DNA from: an uncultured Bacteroidia bacterium | GTDB lineage: Bacteria > Bacteroidota > Bacteroidia > Bacteroidales > UBA932 | Direction of reading: 5' to 3' | NCBI GenBank assembly: GCA_902768665.1 | Contig: CACXMA010000005.1 | Location: forward strand, 1 to 64,000 | Length of the DNA: 64,000 nucleotides | Shown: in pieces, positions 1 through 7,214 of the stretch | Layout: every line of letters begins with the position of its first letter | Position numbering within the stretch: the stretch's first letter is position 1 | Translations under genes and position numbers: made by a program | Notes under the pieces: model-generated | Told to the model about the DNA's origin: nothing | What the model saw: only the letters and a program-made list of their open reading frames with translations | Databases searched by the model: none

Positions 1-62
1 TGAGGCTAAAAGGAAAGAGCCCGGTGCAATACCGAGCTCTCTTCCAATCTAAGGCCTCGTAA
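1..62 (+). pseudogene. IS3-family transposase (OrfB), C-terminal end only
   Basis: Reading from base 3, the frame gives 19 residues and a TAA at 60-62. They include the core KGKSPVQYR, the typical C-terminal end of IS3-family OrfB transposases (K-G-x-S-P-V-x-Y-R). The rest of the element lies before the window, so it cannot be told whether the transposase is intact. The right end of the element follows, finishing at the GGGGGTCACATCA stretch near base 99. Confidence 0.72.
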
Positions 63-171
63 CTAATGTTAAACCGTCCAACTTTTGGGGGTCACATCAA
101 ATACCGAGCTCTCTTCCAATCTAAGGCCTCGTAACTAATGTTAAACCGTCCAACTTTTGGGGGTCACATCA
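29..171. repeat. 72-bp tandem duplication of the IS3 right end
   Basis: A 71-bp segment holding the last transposase codons and the terminal sequence ending GGGGGTCACATCA occurs twice with a period of 72 bp (29-100 and 101-171). The copies look identical. The second carries the end of the transposase frame again but has nothing upstream of it. This could be slippage, or a scar of a second insertion or an excision that left one end behind. Confidence 0.9.
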
Positions 172-191
172 GTTTTTGCGAGGCCTTAATG

Positions 192-1346
192 CTATCCGAT
201 AATCCATCGGCCGACCACGGGGATCCGGCGGATGGCTACGGACAGGGCGGCCGTGGTAAGGAACGTGCTGAGGGCCGTGGAGAGGATGATCGCGGGTGCG
301 GACCAGAAGCCCAGGCTGTCGCCGATCCACCCGCCGAACCAGCCCGCGAAGAGCACCAGGACGGCCATGTGGCCGAGGTACATGCCGTAGCTGGCCTGTG
401 AGACCGGCAGCAGCACGCGGCGGTAGAAGCCTCCGCCCGAGCGGATCTTCCGGAATAGGAGAATCAGGCCGACGGTCATCATGGCGACGCCGACAGTGTC
501 ATTGCACCAGGTCGTCTCCCACCATACCGCCGCATCGACCGGCGCCTCGAACGGGAAGCTGCCGCCCGTTGAGGTCCATACCCGCCGGAGGAAGCCGCCG
601 AGGGCGATGGCAAAGCCGCCGAGCCAAAGGGGAAGTGCCAGCGCCAGCGTCCTGCCCCAGCTCAGCGAGCCGACGAATCTCCGGAAATAGAGCCCCAGCA
701 GCAGATAGCCGAAGAAGCCGCTGATATAGTAGAAGGTGCCATAGCCGTTCCAGCTCGCCTCGCCCCAGAGCGGGAAAAGCGCCTGCCGCGGCAGACCGGA
801 GGGTCCATACACCACGGCGCTCGGCCCGAACAGCCAGTCCCGGATCAGCGGAATCAGCGTCGTGAAGAGCCAGAGGCCGATCCAGACCTGCAGCTCCCGT
901 TTGCCGACTTTCTCGGCCCAGGGGGAGAGCAGCGGCATGAGAAGGTACAGGCCGACGAGCATGTAGACGAACCACAGGTGTCCCGCCGCGTAATTGAAGT
1001 TCCACAGCAGGTCCTTGAAATTCTGCACCGGCTGGCCGAAATGGAAAGCATAGAAGATCGTCCAGATGGCGAACGGGACGAGTACCCGCACGGCGCGTCT
1101 GCGGAAGAACTCGCCCGTTGAATAGTGCAGCGGGAACTGCAGGAAGCTCGATGCCACGACAAACAGCGGCACGCAGCAGCGCACCAGGCAGTCCATGATG
1201 CCCGCCCAGACGGCGTTCGTCTCCGACAGCAGGAGCGAGCCTTCGCCGCCGAGGTAGAAAGGCTCCGTGCTGTGCACGACCATCACCATCAGGCACGCTG
1301 CGACCCGCATCCAGTCGATCCAGATTTCGCGTTCGGTATTGTTCAT
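192..1346 (-). CDS. Acyltransferase family 3 integral membrane protein
   Basis: The 384-residue protein is mostly hydrophobic, with about ten predicted membrane spans. It opens with the WIDWMRVAAC...MVVHS segment typical of acyltransferase family 3 (OafA/WecH type), where the early His belongs to the presumed active site. Family members transfer acetyl or other acyl groups to sugars of surface polysaccharide, peptidoglycan or other exported molecules; the substrate here cannot be read from the sequence. The start overlaps the stop of the upstream glycosylase gene by 4 bp (ATGA), so the two are probably cotranscribed. The stop lies about 20 bp from the duplicated IS end. Confidence 0.85.
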   Translation of the reverse strand: MNNTEREIWIDWMRVAACLMVMVVHSTEPFYLGGEGSLLLSETNAVWAGIMDCLVRCCVPLFVVASSFLQFPLHYSTGEFFRRRAVRVLVPFAIWTIFYAFHFGQPVQNFKDLLWNFNYAAGHLWFVYMLVGLYLLMPLLSPWAEKVGKRELQVWIGLWLFTTLIPLIRDWLFGPSAVVYGPSGLPRQALFPLWGEASWNGYGTFYYISGFFGYLLLGLYFRRFVGSLSWGRTLALALPLWLGGFAIALGGFLRRVWTSTGGSFPFEAPVDAAVWWETTWCNDTVGVAMMTVGLILLFRKIRSGGGFYRRVLLPVSQASYGMYLGHMAVLVLFAGWFGGWIGDSLGFWSAPAIILSTALSTFLTTAALSVAIRRIPVVGRWIIG

Positions 1347-1900
1347 AGGTCAAAAACTTTTCGATACTGCTGCGCCTTCTTCTCCAGGGCGAGGGGATAG
1401 GCGCGGGAGGTTGAGGGCATGCGCCAGACGGTCAGTCCGTCAGGGGTCACGGCGCAGTGCCCCACGGCCGGAATCTCGCACCGGAGCTGCCCGGAGAGGG
1501 TCTCCGCGGCCTTTTCGCCCGTCACGACAAGGGTCCTGCACTGCGGAATCTTTTCCAGCAGCGCGCGGATGTCCGTCGGCGTCACGACCTCCAGGAACTT
1601 GTCGGAGGCGTTGTCCCTCAGCCGCCGGACGGCCGAAGCCGTGTCGTACATCGCGATGCCCTCGCGGCGGCAGAAGGCGATGATCCGCTGCATGTCGAAG
1701 CGCTTCTCGCCCGGGACGGTGAAATGGTCTTTGTCACCGTAGAACAGCAGCCCCGCCACCCGCCAGAAATCATTCAGCCAGTTCGGGTAGTAGAACGGCA
1801 TGCTCCACCGCTTCTCCTGGGGCGGGAAGCTCCCCAGGAACAGAACTTTGGCGTTCTCCGGCAGGAACGGCTCAAACGGATGCTGCTCGACATGGCTCAT
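1343..1900 (-). CDS. Uracil-DNA glycosylase-like protein
   Basis: This 185-residue protein has the two family signatures of the uracil-DNA glycosylase superfamily: an early LFLGSFPP strand-loop (uracil-binding loop region) and a late MPSTSRAY segment matching the PS-T-S-P-A-like loop that contacts DNA. It likely removes uracil or a related damaged base in base-excision repair. I chose the ATG at 1900 because a TATCTTTG promoter box lies only four bases upstream; the longer frame to 1981 would place codons across that promoter. It is the first gene of a two-gene unit with the acyltransferase. Confidence 0.75.
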   Translation of the reverse strand: MSHVEQHPFEPFLPENAKVLFLGSFPPQEKRWSMPFYYPNWLNDFWRVAGLLFYGDKDHFTVPGEKRFDMQRIIAFCRREGIAMYDTASAVRRLRDNASDKFLEVVTPTDIRALLEKIPQCRTLVVTGEKAAETLSGQLRCEIPAVGHCAVTPDGLTVWRMPSTSRAYPLALEKKAQQYRKVFDL

Positions 1901-1904
1901 ACTG

Positions 1905-1912
1905 CAAAGATA
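1905..1912 (-). promoter_or_regulatory. -7 box TATCTTTG for the glycosylase-acyltransferase unit
   Basis: This is a perfect match to the Bacteroidota -7 element TAnnTTTG. Only four bases separate it from the ATG at 1900, so the transcript should be leaderless or nearly so. No clear -33 TTTG is seen. Confidence 0.6.
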
Positions 1913-2017
1913 GCATTTTCCGCGGTCTTTCCGCAGGAGATGTCTCCCCATTCGTCGCTTGATGTGGGCGATTTGTCGCAAATAACGCGCGCGGGCCGCT
2001 TTTTATTATTAAGGTGT

Positions 2018-2049
2018 TTTGGTTTCGAGAAAATTAATGTCTATCTTCG
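2018..2049 (+). promoter_or_regulatory. Promoter TTTG-N20-TATCTTCG of the first microprotein module
   Basis: TTTG at 2018-2021 is followed after 20 bp by TATCTTCG at 2042-2049, one base off the TAnnTTTG consensus. The inferred leader to the ATG at 2133 is about 80 nt and AT-rich. Confidence 0.6.
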
Positions 2050-2132
2050 CGCCCGCTTTTGGCTTCACGGGTGCTTTGACACCCTTTTTCGAAGGCACGC
2101 AACGTGATTATTAACGCAAATAAACGATAACA

Positions 2133-2285
2133 ATGAACAAAAAAATGACCTATGAAGCTCCGGTGACGGAGCAGATGAACATTCGGTTCGAGCAGAACTT
2201 CTTGGATTCGACAAAGTCTGCCAGTGGTGTTGCTAATATCACCGGAGGCAATATTCTTGGTGGAGAAGAGGGAGAAGATTGGTAA
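2133..2285 (+). CDS. Acidic-tailed microprotein (50 aa), module 1
   Basis: This 50-residue protein is of unknown function. It starts MNKKMTYEAP, has a central F-E-x-x-F-L-D-S segment and ends in a Gly/Glu-rich acidic tail with a final Trp. No signal peptide, membrane span or cysteine is visible. It is a clear paralogue of the 45-residue protein at 7063-7200: both fit M-x-x-K-M-x-Y-x-A-P-x-T-E-Q then F-E-x-x-F-L-D, and both end acidic/aromatic. It lies 17 bp upstream of the lipoprotein at 2303 and probably shares its mRNA. Conservation of the pair in the same position supports a real gene. Short proteins of this look are frequent in Bacteroidales genomes, to my knowledge without a known role. 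Confidence 0.72.
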   Translation: MNKKMTYEAPVTEQMNIRFEQNFLDSTKSASGVANITGGNILGGEEGEDW

Positions 2286-2302
2286 TCCAAATAGCAGTTA
2301 AA

Positions 2303-3706
2303 ATGAAAAAGCTTGCATATATTCTTGTCGCTGCTCTCGCTTTCGCAGCATGTCAGAAAGAGGAATCCCAGAAGGACATCCTTGTAGATGAAGGACTCAA
2401 CACATTCACTTTTACAGCCTCTGTTGACAATAACGTCGTAGATGCAGAAACGAAGGCTACGCTCAGCCGTGGTGGTGTTTTCTCTTGGGCAGAGTCAGAC
2501 GCACTCAAGTTTTATGATACTGACGGAAATGCGTACGATGCAGTTATTACTGCTGTTGACGGAGAGGGCGTTGCAACTATTGAAGTGACGGCTGCCGGTA
2601 ATCCGACTTTCTATTCAGCCATTTACCCCGCAGCAGTGGCGGTTGGGAAAAACAAAGTCAACATCGAAGCAGCTCTGGCCAAAGGCCCTGTTGTCGTTGC
2701 TGAGGTTGGAAGTGGTTCTTTGACTTTCCATCATATCGGTTCCATTATCAACATCAAGATCAACGACATCCCTGCTGAGACGACCAAGATGGAGATTGCT
2801 CCTGCTGCTCCTGCAGAATGGAATGCTGGTATTTTCAGCTTCACGGCGGGTGTTCCCGATTTTAGCGGTAATGGAGGTTTTTGCTATCCTGTTGTCCCTG
2901 TCACAAGCGCTGATAGCGGTGTGGACATTTCGGTGCCTATCTTTGCTGCCAACTATGCAGGCGGTTTTACCATCAAACTCCTGAATGACGCAGGTCGCAT
3001 CCTTTACAAGAAGACCACGACGAAAGATTATGATCTTTCCGGCACCAAACTTCTGAATATGAAAGCGCTGACGTATGAAGCACCGACCAAGTTCTATGTA
3101 AAAACCACTTCCGCTTCTGGCTATTGGGATAAAGAGTGTGTTCGAATGATTCAAACAGGTGCCAATACTTATTCTGTCCAGATGAATTGTGATGGTGGTT
3201 CTGACATCTTCATTTTTGACAATTACAACACCGACAATATTTCTGAAGGATACTTGAATAAGGGTCATGTTGACGGCGGTAATTTCTATGAGATCTCGTG
3301 GAATACTTCTACCAATTCTGGTGGTCCTAACTATATTTCTTCCACTAGAGATACACCCTTCTGGAACGGAGAGTACCCTGTTGAGGTAAATGGTATGTGC
3401 CTTTCCGGTACTTTCAACTCCTGGGGTATCGATAAGCCCTTTACTTATAATAACAATATGTCTTGGGTCCTTGAGGGGCTAGATATTGCATCGGCTGGTT
3501 CGTATGCATTTAAGATTAGGAAGACTCAAGACGCATGGTCCTATGGGGCTGGTGTTAATAGTGGACTCGGATCAGCCCTTTACGGCTCTTTGAAGGGAGA
3601 TAAAGATGCAGGCGATGCAAGTGTTACGCTCTCTGCAGGCACGTACAACGTGTATTTGAATGCGACTTCTGACTGGTACTACAACATAATGTTTGAGAAG
3701 CAGTAG
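2303..3706 (+). CDS. Fimbrillin-like surface lipoprotein with C-terminal carbohydrate-binding-like domain
   Basis: The 467-residue protein starts with a lipoprotein signal (MKKLAYIL...AFAAC, Cys about residue 18). Q-K-E-E follows the Cys, fitting the Bacteroidota signal for export to the cell surface. Residues about 30-270 resemble fimbrillin/Mfa-like folds of repeated beta strands, with the E-T-K-A-T-L region usual there. The C-terminal third holds an L-S-G-T-F-N-S-W-G motif like the glycogen/starch-binding domains of the AMPK/SusE type. I took the ATG at 2303 because it begins the signal peptide. It follows the 50-aa microprotein and ends before a hairpin terminator. Base composition is visibly more AT-rich than the core genes. 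Ligand unknown; a surface adhesin or glycan-binding role is an inference. Confidence 0.7.
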   Translation: MKKLAYILVAALAFAACQKEESQKDILVDEGLNTFTFTASVDNNVVDAETKATLSRGGVFSWAESDALKFYDTDGNAYDAVITAVDGEGVATIEVTAAGNPTFYSAIYPAAVAVGKNKVNIEAALAKGPVVVAEVGSGSLTFHHIGSIINIKINDIPAETTKMEIAPAAPAEWNAGIFSFTAGVPDFSGNGGFCYPVVPVTSADSGVDISVPIFAANYAGGFTIKLLNDAGRILYKKTTTKDYDLSGTKLLNMKALTYEAPTKFYVKTTSASGYWDKECVRMIQTGANTYSVQMNCDGGSDIFIFDNYNTDNISEGYLNKGHVDGGNFYEISWNTSTNSGGPNYISSTRDTPFWNGEYPVEVNGMCLSGTFNSWGIDKPFTYNNNMSWVLEGLDIASAGSYAFKIRKTQDAWSYGAGVNSGLGSALYGSLKGDKDAGDASVTLSAGTYNVYLNATSDWYYNIMFEKQ

Positions 3707-3729
3707 GAGTACTTGTATCTTTTCCATTC

Positions 3730-3756
3730 GGCCATCCTTCGGGGTGGTCGTTTTTT
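3730..3756 (+). terminator. Rho-independent terminator after the lipoprotein
   Basis: GGCCATCC, a TTCG loop and GGGTGGTC form an 8-bp stem with two G-T pairs, followed by T6 at 3751-3756. Confidence 0.85.
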
Positions 3757-3926
3757 GTCTTAAGGCAAGGGGGCGAGGGACGCTATTGCGGAGACTTGCC
3801 GTTGAGTATCAGCGAGTTCCTGGTTGTCCTTTCCTTAAAATTTGGGAAAGGACATTCGGTAATCAATTGATCTTCAACACGGAAGCTCCGCAGCGCTACG
3901 CCGAGGCGTGAGACAGACGCGAAGAA

Positions 3927-3995
3927 GAGAAGGAGAGAAGGAGAGAAGGAGAGAAGGAGAGAAGGAGAGAAGGAGAGAAGGAGAGAAGGAGAGAA
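3927..3995. repeat. Octamer minisatellite (GAGAAGGA)x8.6
   Basis: Eight perfect head-to-tail copies of GAGAAGGA (3927-3990) plus a partial copy end six bases after the antitoxin stop codon. The tract is pure purine on the + strand. The rest of the gap from 3757 holds nothing else I recognise. Confidence 0.95.
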
Positions 3996-4001
3996 TCAGT
4001 T

Positions 4002-5015
4002 CTAAACAGACATCAAACGTAGCTGGTACGCCTCCGAATACGGGATAATCTCCCGGTCCTGATAATGAGCCTGCCATGCGGGCTCTTCATGGCTACGGCT
4101 GACGATTTCCTTGACGGTCAGAGGCTGCAGGACCCTGGCGACTTCCTTTAAAGTGCCCCTTTCTTTCTCATTGAAGACAGAAAGATCACATGCATCGCAA
4201 GTGAAGGAGATTGATTCCATCCCATCGCGGAAAATGCTTTCACGTATCAGCCCGGGGATTCTGTCATAAATCGTTGAGTAGTGAACCGGTACAGGACCAT
4301 AGTGAATGGCCTGGTAGCGGAGCCCGCTGATAGATTGGCCGTATTTTCGGTAATGGAGAAAATCGGCATAGAACATTTCCTTGTTGAGTTTGGTAGGAAA
4401 AGAGGGCCCCAGGCTGACAAAATAGCGGACCATCTCCTCAACCTTTCGGTGATTGAATTCTCCGAAACCATTATATATAGAGCGCTGGGTGCCTTCATAA
4501 ATGATCCGATCCACGTCCGTGTCCATCGATTCCTCCCGGCTCTCAGCCACCCGCCTGTGAATCTTTTCATAATCGTCCGCATCAAAAAGATCTTTCAGGT
4601 TTTCGACCAGCTTTAGCATTACCGTCTTGTATCGCACGGCCCCAATCATTCGTCCGTTTGAGTCAGAGGGGAGCTGCCCATTCTCATACTTGGCATATTG
4701 GTTGGCCCCAAATCCCAGAATCCGCCCAATCTGTGCATAGCTCAGGCTATAATTCGTACGAATACGATGGATCTCGTCTGGGAACGGAATTCCGTGCTTT
4801 ATCCGATATTGAGAATAGAGGTCGTTGAGCGTCAACTCGTCCTGCTCCGTGGTCGTAAACTTTTCGCCGGTGTCGATGCACTGATAATACCGGGCATGAA
4901 TCCAATATTCTTCACCCTTGAACATCTGCCGTTCCAGGGTAAATACTTCCTTAACAGCTCCACCAGTATAGGGGCTCTTGATATCCGTTGACTGTTCGAT
5001 TCTACTTAAAGGCAT
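4002..5015 (-). CDS. Three-domain antitoxin: MqsA-like N-terminus, HTH, Panacea (DUF4065) domain
   Basis: The 337-residue protein has three parts. Residues 1-75 resemble the MqsA zinc-ribbon half, but only a single Cys (C46) is left where CxxC pairs are expected. Residues 77-115 form an XRE-type helix-turn-helix (YAQIGRILGFGANQYAKYENG). Residues about 190-330 match the Panacea/SocA domain (KEMFYADFLHYRKYGQSISG...YGPVP). Panacea domains neutralise many unrelated toxins; the HTH should bind the operon promoter. The ATG at 5015 overlaps the upstream toxin stop by 14 bp, so the genes are translationally coupled in the toxin-first order known from mqsRA. The zinc site is probably not functional. 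Confidence 0.82.
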   Translation of the reverse strand: MPLSRIEQSTDIKSPYTGGAVKEVFTLERQMFKGEEYWIHARYYQCIDTGEKFTTTEQDELTLNDLYSQYRIKHGIPFPDEIHRIRTNYSLSYAQIGRILGFGANQYAKYENGQLPSDSNGRMIGAVRYKTVMLKLVENLKDLFDADDYEKIHRRVAESREESMDTDVDRIIYEGTQRSIYNGFGEFNHRKVEEMVRYFVSLGPSFPTKLNKEMFYADFLHYRKYGQSISGLRYQAIHYGPVPVHYSTIYDRIPGLIRESIFRDGMESISFTCDACDLSVFNEKERGTLKEVARVLQPLTVKEIVSRSHEEPAWQAHYQDREIIPYSEAYQLRLMSV

Positions 5016-5343
5016 AATGGATCTTGTTTTCTGCTTTGTGGAATGAAATGCACAAGGTTTGGCTATTGGGCACCCCCATTGATAACTTGATATATAGCTG
5101 CGCTTTGTCGCGATCTTTTCCAAATACCCACATTTCTCCGAATTGAGAGATGGTATCTTTGATTGTCTCTACATAATCATCTACCACAATCGTCCGAATA
5201 ACAGCCTCGCGCTCCACAGGGGTTATGCCGAATTCCTTCAGTGCCTCCAGGTTCTTATCCCTCTCCAAAAAGAAGATACCCCATACCTCCATCTTTGGAA
5301 AAAACCGGTTCAAGAACTGTTGGACTTCTTCCCTCGCTTTCAT
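5002..5343 (-). CDS. MqsR-like toxin of a type II toxin-antitoxin pair
   Basis: This 113-residue basic/aromatic protein has a D-Y-x-E-T then W-V-F-G-x-D, Y-I-K-L and C-I-S-F-H-x-A-E run. That matches Bacteroidota proteins of the MqsR family, which are RelE-like mRNA endonucleases. The start at 5343 follows a purine-rich GAAAAGGAT stretch. The frame extends upstream to 5604, but that part crosses the promoter and the repeats. The gene comes first in the operon and overlaps the antitoxin. The assignment rests on motif layout and the partner; the exact family could be another member of the same superfamily. Confidence 0.75.
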   Translation of the reverse strand: MKAREEVQQFLNRFFPKMEVWGIFFLERDKNLEALKEFGITPVEREAVIRTIVVDDYVETIKDTISQFGEMWVFGKDRDKAQLYIKLSMGVPNSQTLCISFHKAENKIHYAFK

Positions 5344-5356
5344 ATCCTTTTCTTTT

Positions 5357-5404
5357 TGCAAATGTACGAAAAGGTGTGTGATTCTGCAAATATTGCACGA
5401 AAAG
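5357..5404 (-). promoter_or_regulatory. Toxin-antitoxin promoter with direct-repeat operator
   Basis: On the minus strand TTTG (5390-5387), 20 bp and TACATTTG (5366-5359) form a full Bacteroidota promoter. Two similar copies of TGCAAAT-(n)-ACGAAAAG, at 5357-5373 and 5385-5404 on the plus strand, cover the -7 and -33 boxes. This is a plausible operator for the antitoxin HTH and so for autorepression. Confidence 0.6.
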
Positions 5405-5462
5405 ATTTGATATGTCCGGTGATTAACAACTGCGCCACTGTTTCCTACAATATAGATTGCAG

Positions 5463-5493
5463 TTGCAGCGCAGCGATTTTTTCGCTTACTTTG
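5463..5493 (+). promoter_or_regulatory. Possible promoter TTG-N20-TTACTTTG of the MATE gene
   Basis: TTG at 5463-5465 and TTACTTTG at 5486-5493 approximate the -33/-7 pair, 19 bp before the ATG at 5513. Confidence 0.4.
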
Positions 5494-5512
5494 CCATGCG
5501 AACTGAAAAGTC

Positions 5513-6847
5513 ATGCGTCTCAGCAGGGAAGTACTCAGGCTGGCCGTGCCCAGCATCCTGGCGAACATCACCGTCCCGCTTGTCGGAATGGTGGATGTCG
5601 CCATCGCCGGGCATCTCAGCGCGGGCTATTCGTCGTCGGCGCTGATCGGGGGCATCTCCATCGGTACGATGCTCTTCGACCTGCTCTACTGGAACTTCGG
5701 CTTTCTCCGCACGGGGACCGGGGGACTGACGGCCCAGGCCTTCGGGCGGGGCGGGCAGGGCGTCGGGAGCATCCTCACGCGGGCGATGCGGATAGCCCTT
5801 CTCTCCGGCCTGGGGCTGATTGCCATCCAGCTGCTCGTCGTATGGCTGGCTTTCCTCCTCGTTCCCTGCTCGGCGGAGGTGCGGGAACTGGCGACCCGCT
5901 ATTTCTATATCCGTGTTTGGGCGGCGCCGGCGACCCTGTCGCTGTTTGCGCTCAAGGGCTGGTTTATCGGGATGCAGGATTCGGTGCGTCCGATGGCGGC
6001 GGACCTGATTGTGAACGGGGTGAATATCGCGGCTTCGGCGCTGCTGGCGCTCGGTCTTCCCGGGGTCTTCGACGGCATCGGTTTCCCGGGCATCGCGATC
6101 GGCACCGTCATCGCCCAGTGGACGGGCCTGGGCTATTGCATGATCGCCCTCCGGCGCCGTTATAGGGGCGTTTTCGGGCGGGATGAGCAGCCTGCGGTGG
6201 AGAGCCGCGGCTTCTTTGCGCTGAACCGGGACCTGTTCCTCCGCTCGCTCGGCATGATGGCAGTGTATATCGGTTTCACGGTCCTGAGCGCCCGTTTCGG
6301 CGACAGGGTTCTTGCGGTGAGTACGATCCTGATGAAGCTGCTGATGCTCTTCAGTTATTTCACGGACGGTTTTGCCTACGCGGCGGAGGCGCTGACCGGG
6401 CGTTTCATCGGGGAGCGGTCCCCGGACGGGCTTCGCTGTGCCATCCGCTGCAGCTTCCTCTGGAGCGGAGCGGTCGCCCTCGGGTTCCTTCTGCTCTATG
6501 GCCTCGGCGGCGGCTGGCTGTTCTCGCTGATGACTTCCTCCGCGGAAGTGGTCACGGCGGGACGGGCCTATATCCCGTGGCTGCTGCTGATGCCCGTGGT
6601 CGGCTGCGCGGCTTTCGTGTGGGACGGGGTCTTCATCGGCGCGACGGCATCCGCGCCGCTTCGGAACTCGACGCTGCTTTGCGCCGTCGGCTTTTTCGCC
6701 GTCTGGCTGGTCGGCCGGTATTCCTTCCCGTCTCCGGGGATGGCACTGCATATCCTCATGGCCGCCTATTTCGCCCATCTTCTCATCCGTGGCGTCTATC
6801 TCACGCTTCGGCAGGGCGTGGTGTACGGGGCGCTGCGGGGACGGTGA
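5513..6847 (+). CDS. MATE family efflux transporter (DinF type)
   Basis: The 444-residue integral membrane protein is of usual MATE length, with about twelve spans in two halves. The N-terminus (REVLRLAVPSILANITVPLVG-VDVAIAGHL) and the following GG-SIGTMLFDLLYW-F-FLRTGTGGLTAQAFG are characteristic of the DinF/NorM subfamily. Such proteins export cationic drugs or metabolites in exchange for Na+ or H+ across the inner membrane. It has its own weak promoter, points away from the toxin-antitoxin pair, and is as GC-rich as the core genes, unlike its neighbours on both sides. Confidence 0.88.
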   Translation: MRLSREVLRLAVPSILANITVPLVGMVDVAIAGHLSAGYSSSALIGGISIGTMLFDLLYWNFGFLRTGTGGLTAQAFGRGGQGVGSILTRAMRIALLSGLGLIAIQLLVVWLAFLLVPCSAEVRELATRYFYIRVWAAPATLSLFALKGWFIGMQDSVRPMAADLIVNGVNIAASALLALGLPGVFDGIGFPGIAIGTVIAQWTGLGYCMIALRRRYRGVFGRDEQPAVESRGFFALNRDLFLRSLGMMAVYIGFTVLSARFGDRVLAVSTILMKLLMLFSYFTDGFAYAAEALTGRFIGERSPDGLRCAIRCSFLWSGAVALGFLLLYGLGGGWLFSLMTSSAEVVTAGRAYIPWLLLMPVVGCAAFVWDGVFIGATASAPLRNSTLLCAVGFFAVWLVGRYSFPSPGMALHILMAAYFAHLLIRGVYLTLRQGVVYGALRGR

Positions 6848-6861
6848 TAGAGATGTCCATG

Positions 6862-6900
6862 CTCTTTCCTCGACGAGAGGAAGAGAGATACTCTATTTTT
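6862..6900 (+). terminator. Possible terminator after the MATE gene
   Basis: CTCTTTCCTC and GAGGAAGAG pair with one bulged base. The T-run comes about ten bases after the stem, so this is a weak candidate. Confidence 0.35.
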
Positions 6901-6935
6901 TGTTGTTACATACATGATAATCAAAGATTTTTTTG

Positions 6936-6943
6936 TAAGTTTG
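6936..6943 (+). promoter_or_regulatory. -7 box TAAGTTTG of the second microprotein module
   Basis: This is an exact TAnnTTTG match about 120 bp before the microprotein ATG at 7063. The nearest upstream TTG (6903-6905) is too far away for good spacing. The gap 6848-7062 shows nothing else. Confidence 0.45.
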
Positions 6944-7062
6944 CGGTTAAGTACATGTTTGATTATCGCAGAGCAAAACAGGAAATATAGCTTTCCTCCT
7001 CTGTAGAGCCTGTGATGAACGGAAGCAAGCAACATGGTTTTTTAACACAAAACACAATAACT

Positions 7063-7200
7063 ATGAAACAAAAAATGCTTTATGTCGCTCCGGAGACGGA
7101 GCAGACCAGACTCCAATTTGAGGAGCATTTTCTGGATGGTTCCATCACGGCATCCCGTGATAACTACACCATGGATGCAGAAGAAGATTGGGAATATTAA
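7063..7200 (+). CDS. Acidic-tailed microprotein (45 aa), module 2
   Basis: The 45-residue protein MKQKMLYVAPETEQ... has an F-E-E-H-F-L-D-G-S centre and the acidic aromatic tail E-E-D-W-E-Y. It shares its N-terminal pattern and the F-E-x-x-F-L-D motif with the protein at 2133-2285, and its gene stands in the same place, just before a lipoprotein gene (14-bp gap). I set the start at 7063 by that similarity; the frame is open to 7012 but those codons are not shared. It has no cysteine, signal peptide or membrane segment. Function unknown. Confidence 0.72.
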   Translation: MKQKMLYVAPETEQTRLQFEEHFLDGSITASRDNYTMDAEEDWEY

Positions 7201-7214
7201 TGGAGGACTGCCGT

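Noticed and set aside
29-171. Attachment-site duplication of an integrated element
   Set aside because: The repeated unit contains the transposase C-terminal codons and the IS terminus, so it is part of the IS itself.
3874-4077. Small minus-strand frame with L-S-F-S-P-S repeats
   Set aside because: It is just the translation of the GAGAAGGA minisatellite and overlaps the antitoxin end in another frame.
7012-7062. Earlier ATG for the second microprotein
   Set aside because: The extra 17 residues are not shared with the first microprotein, whose start aligns with 7063.
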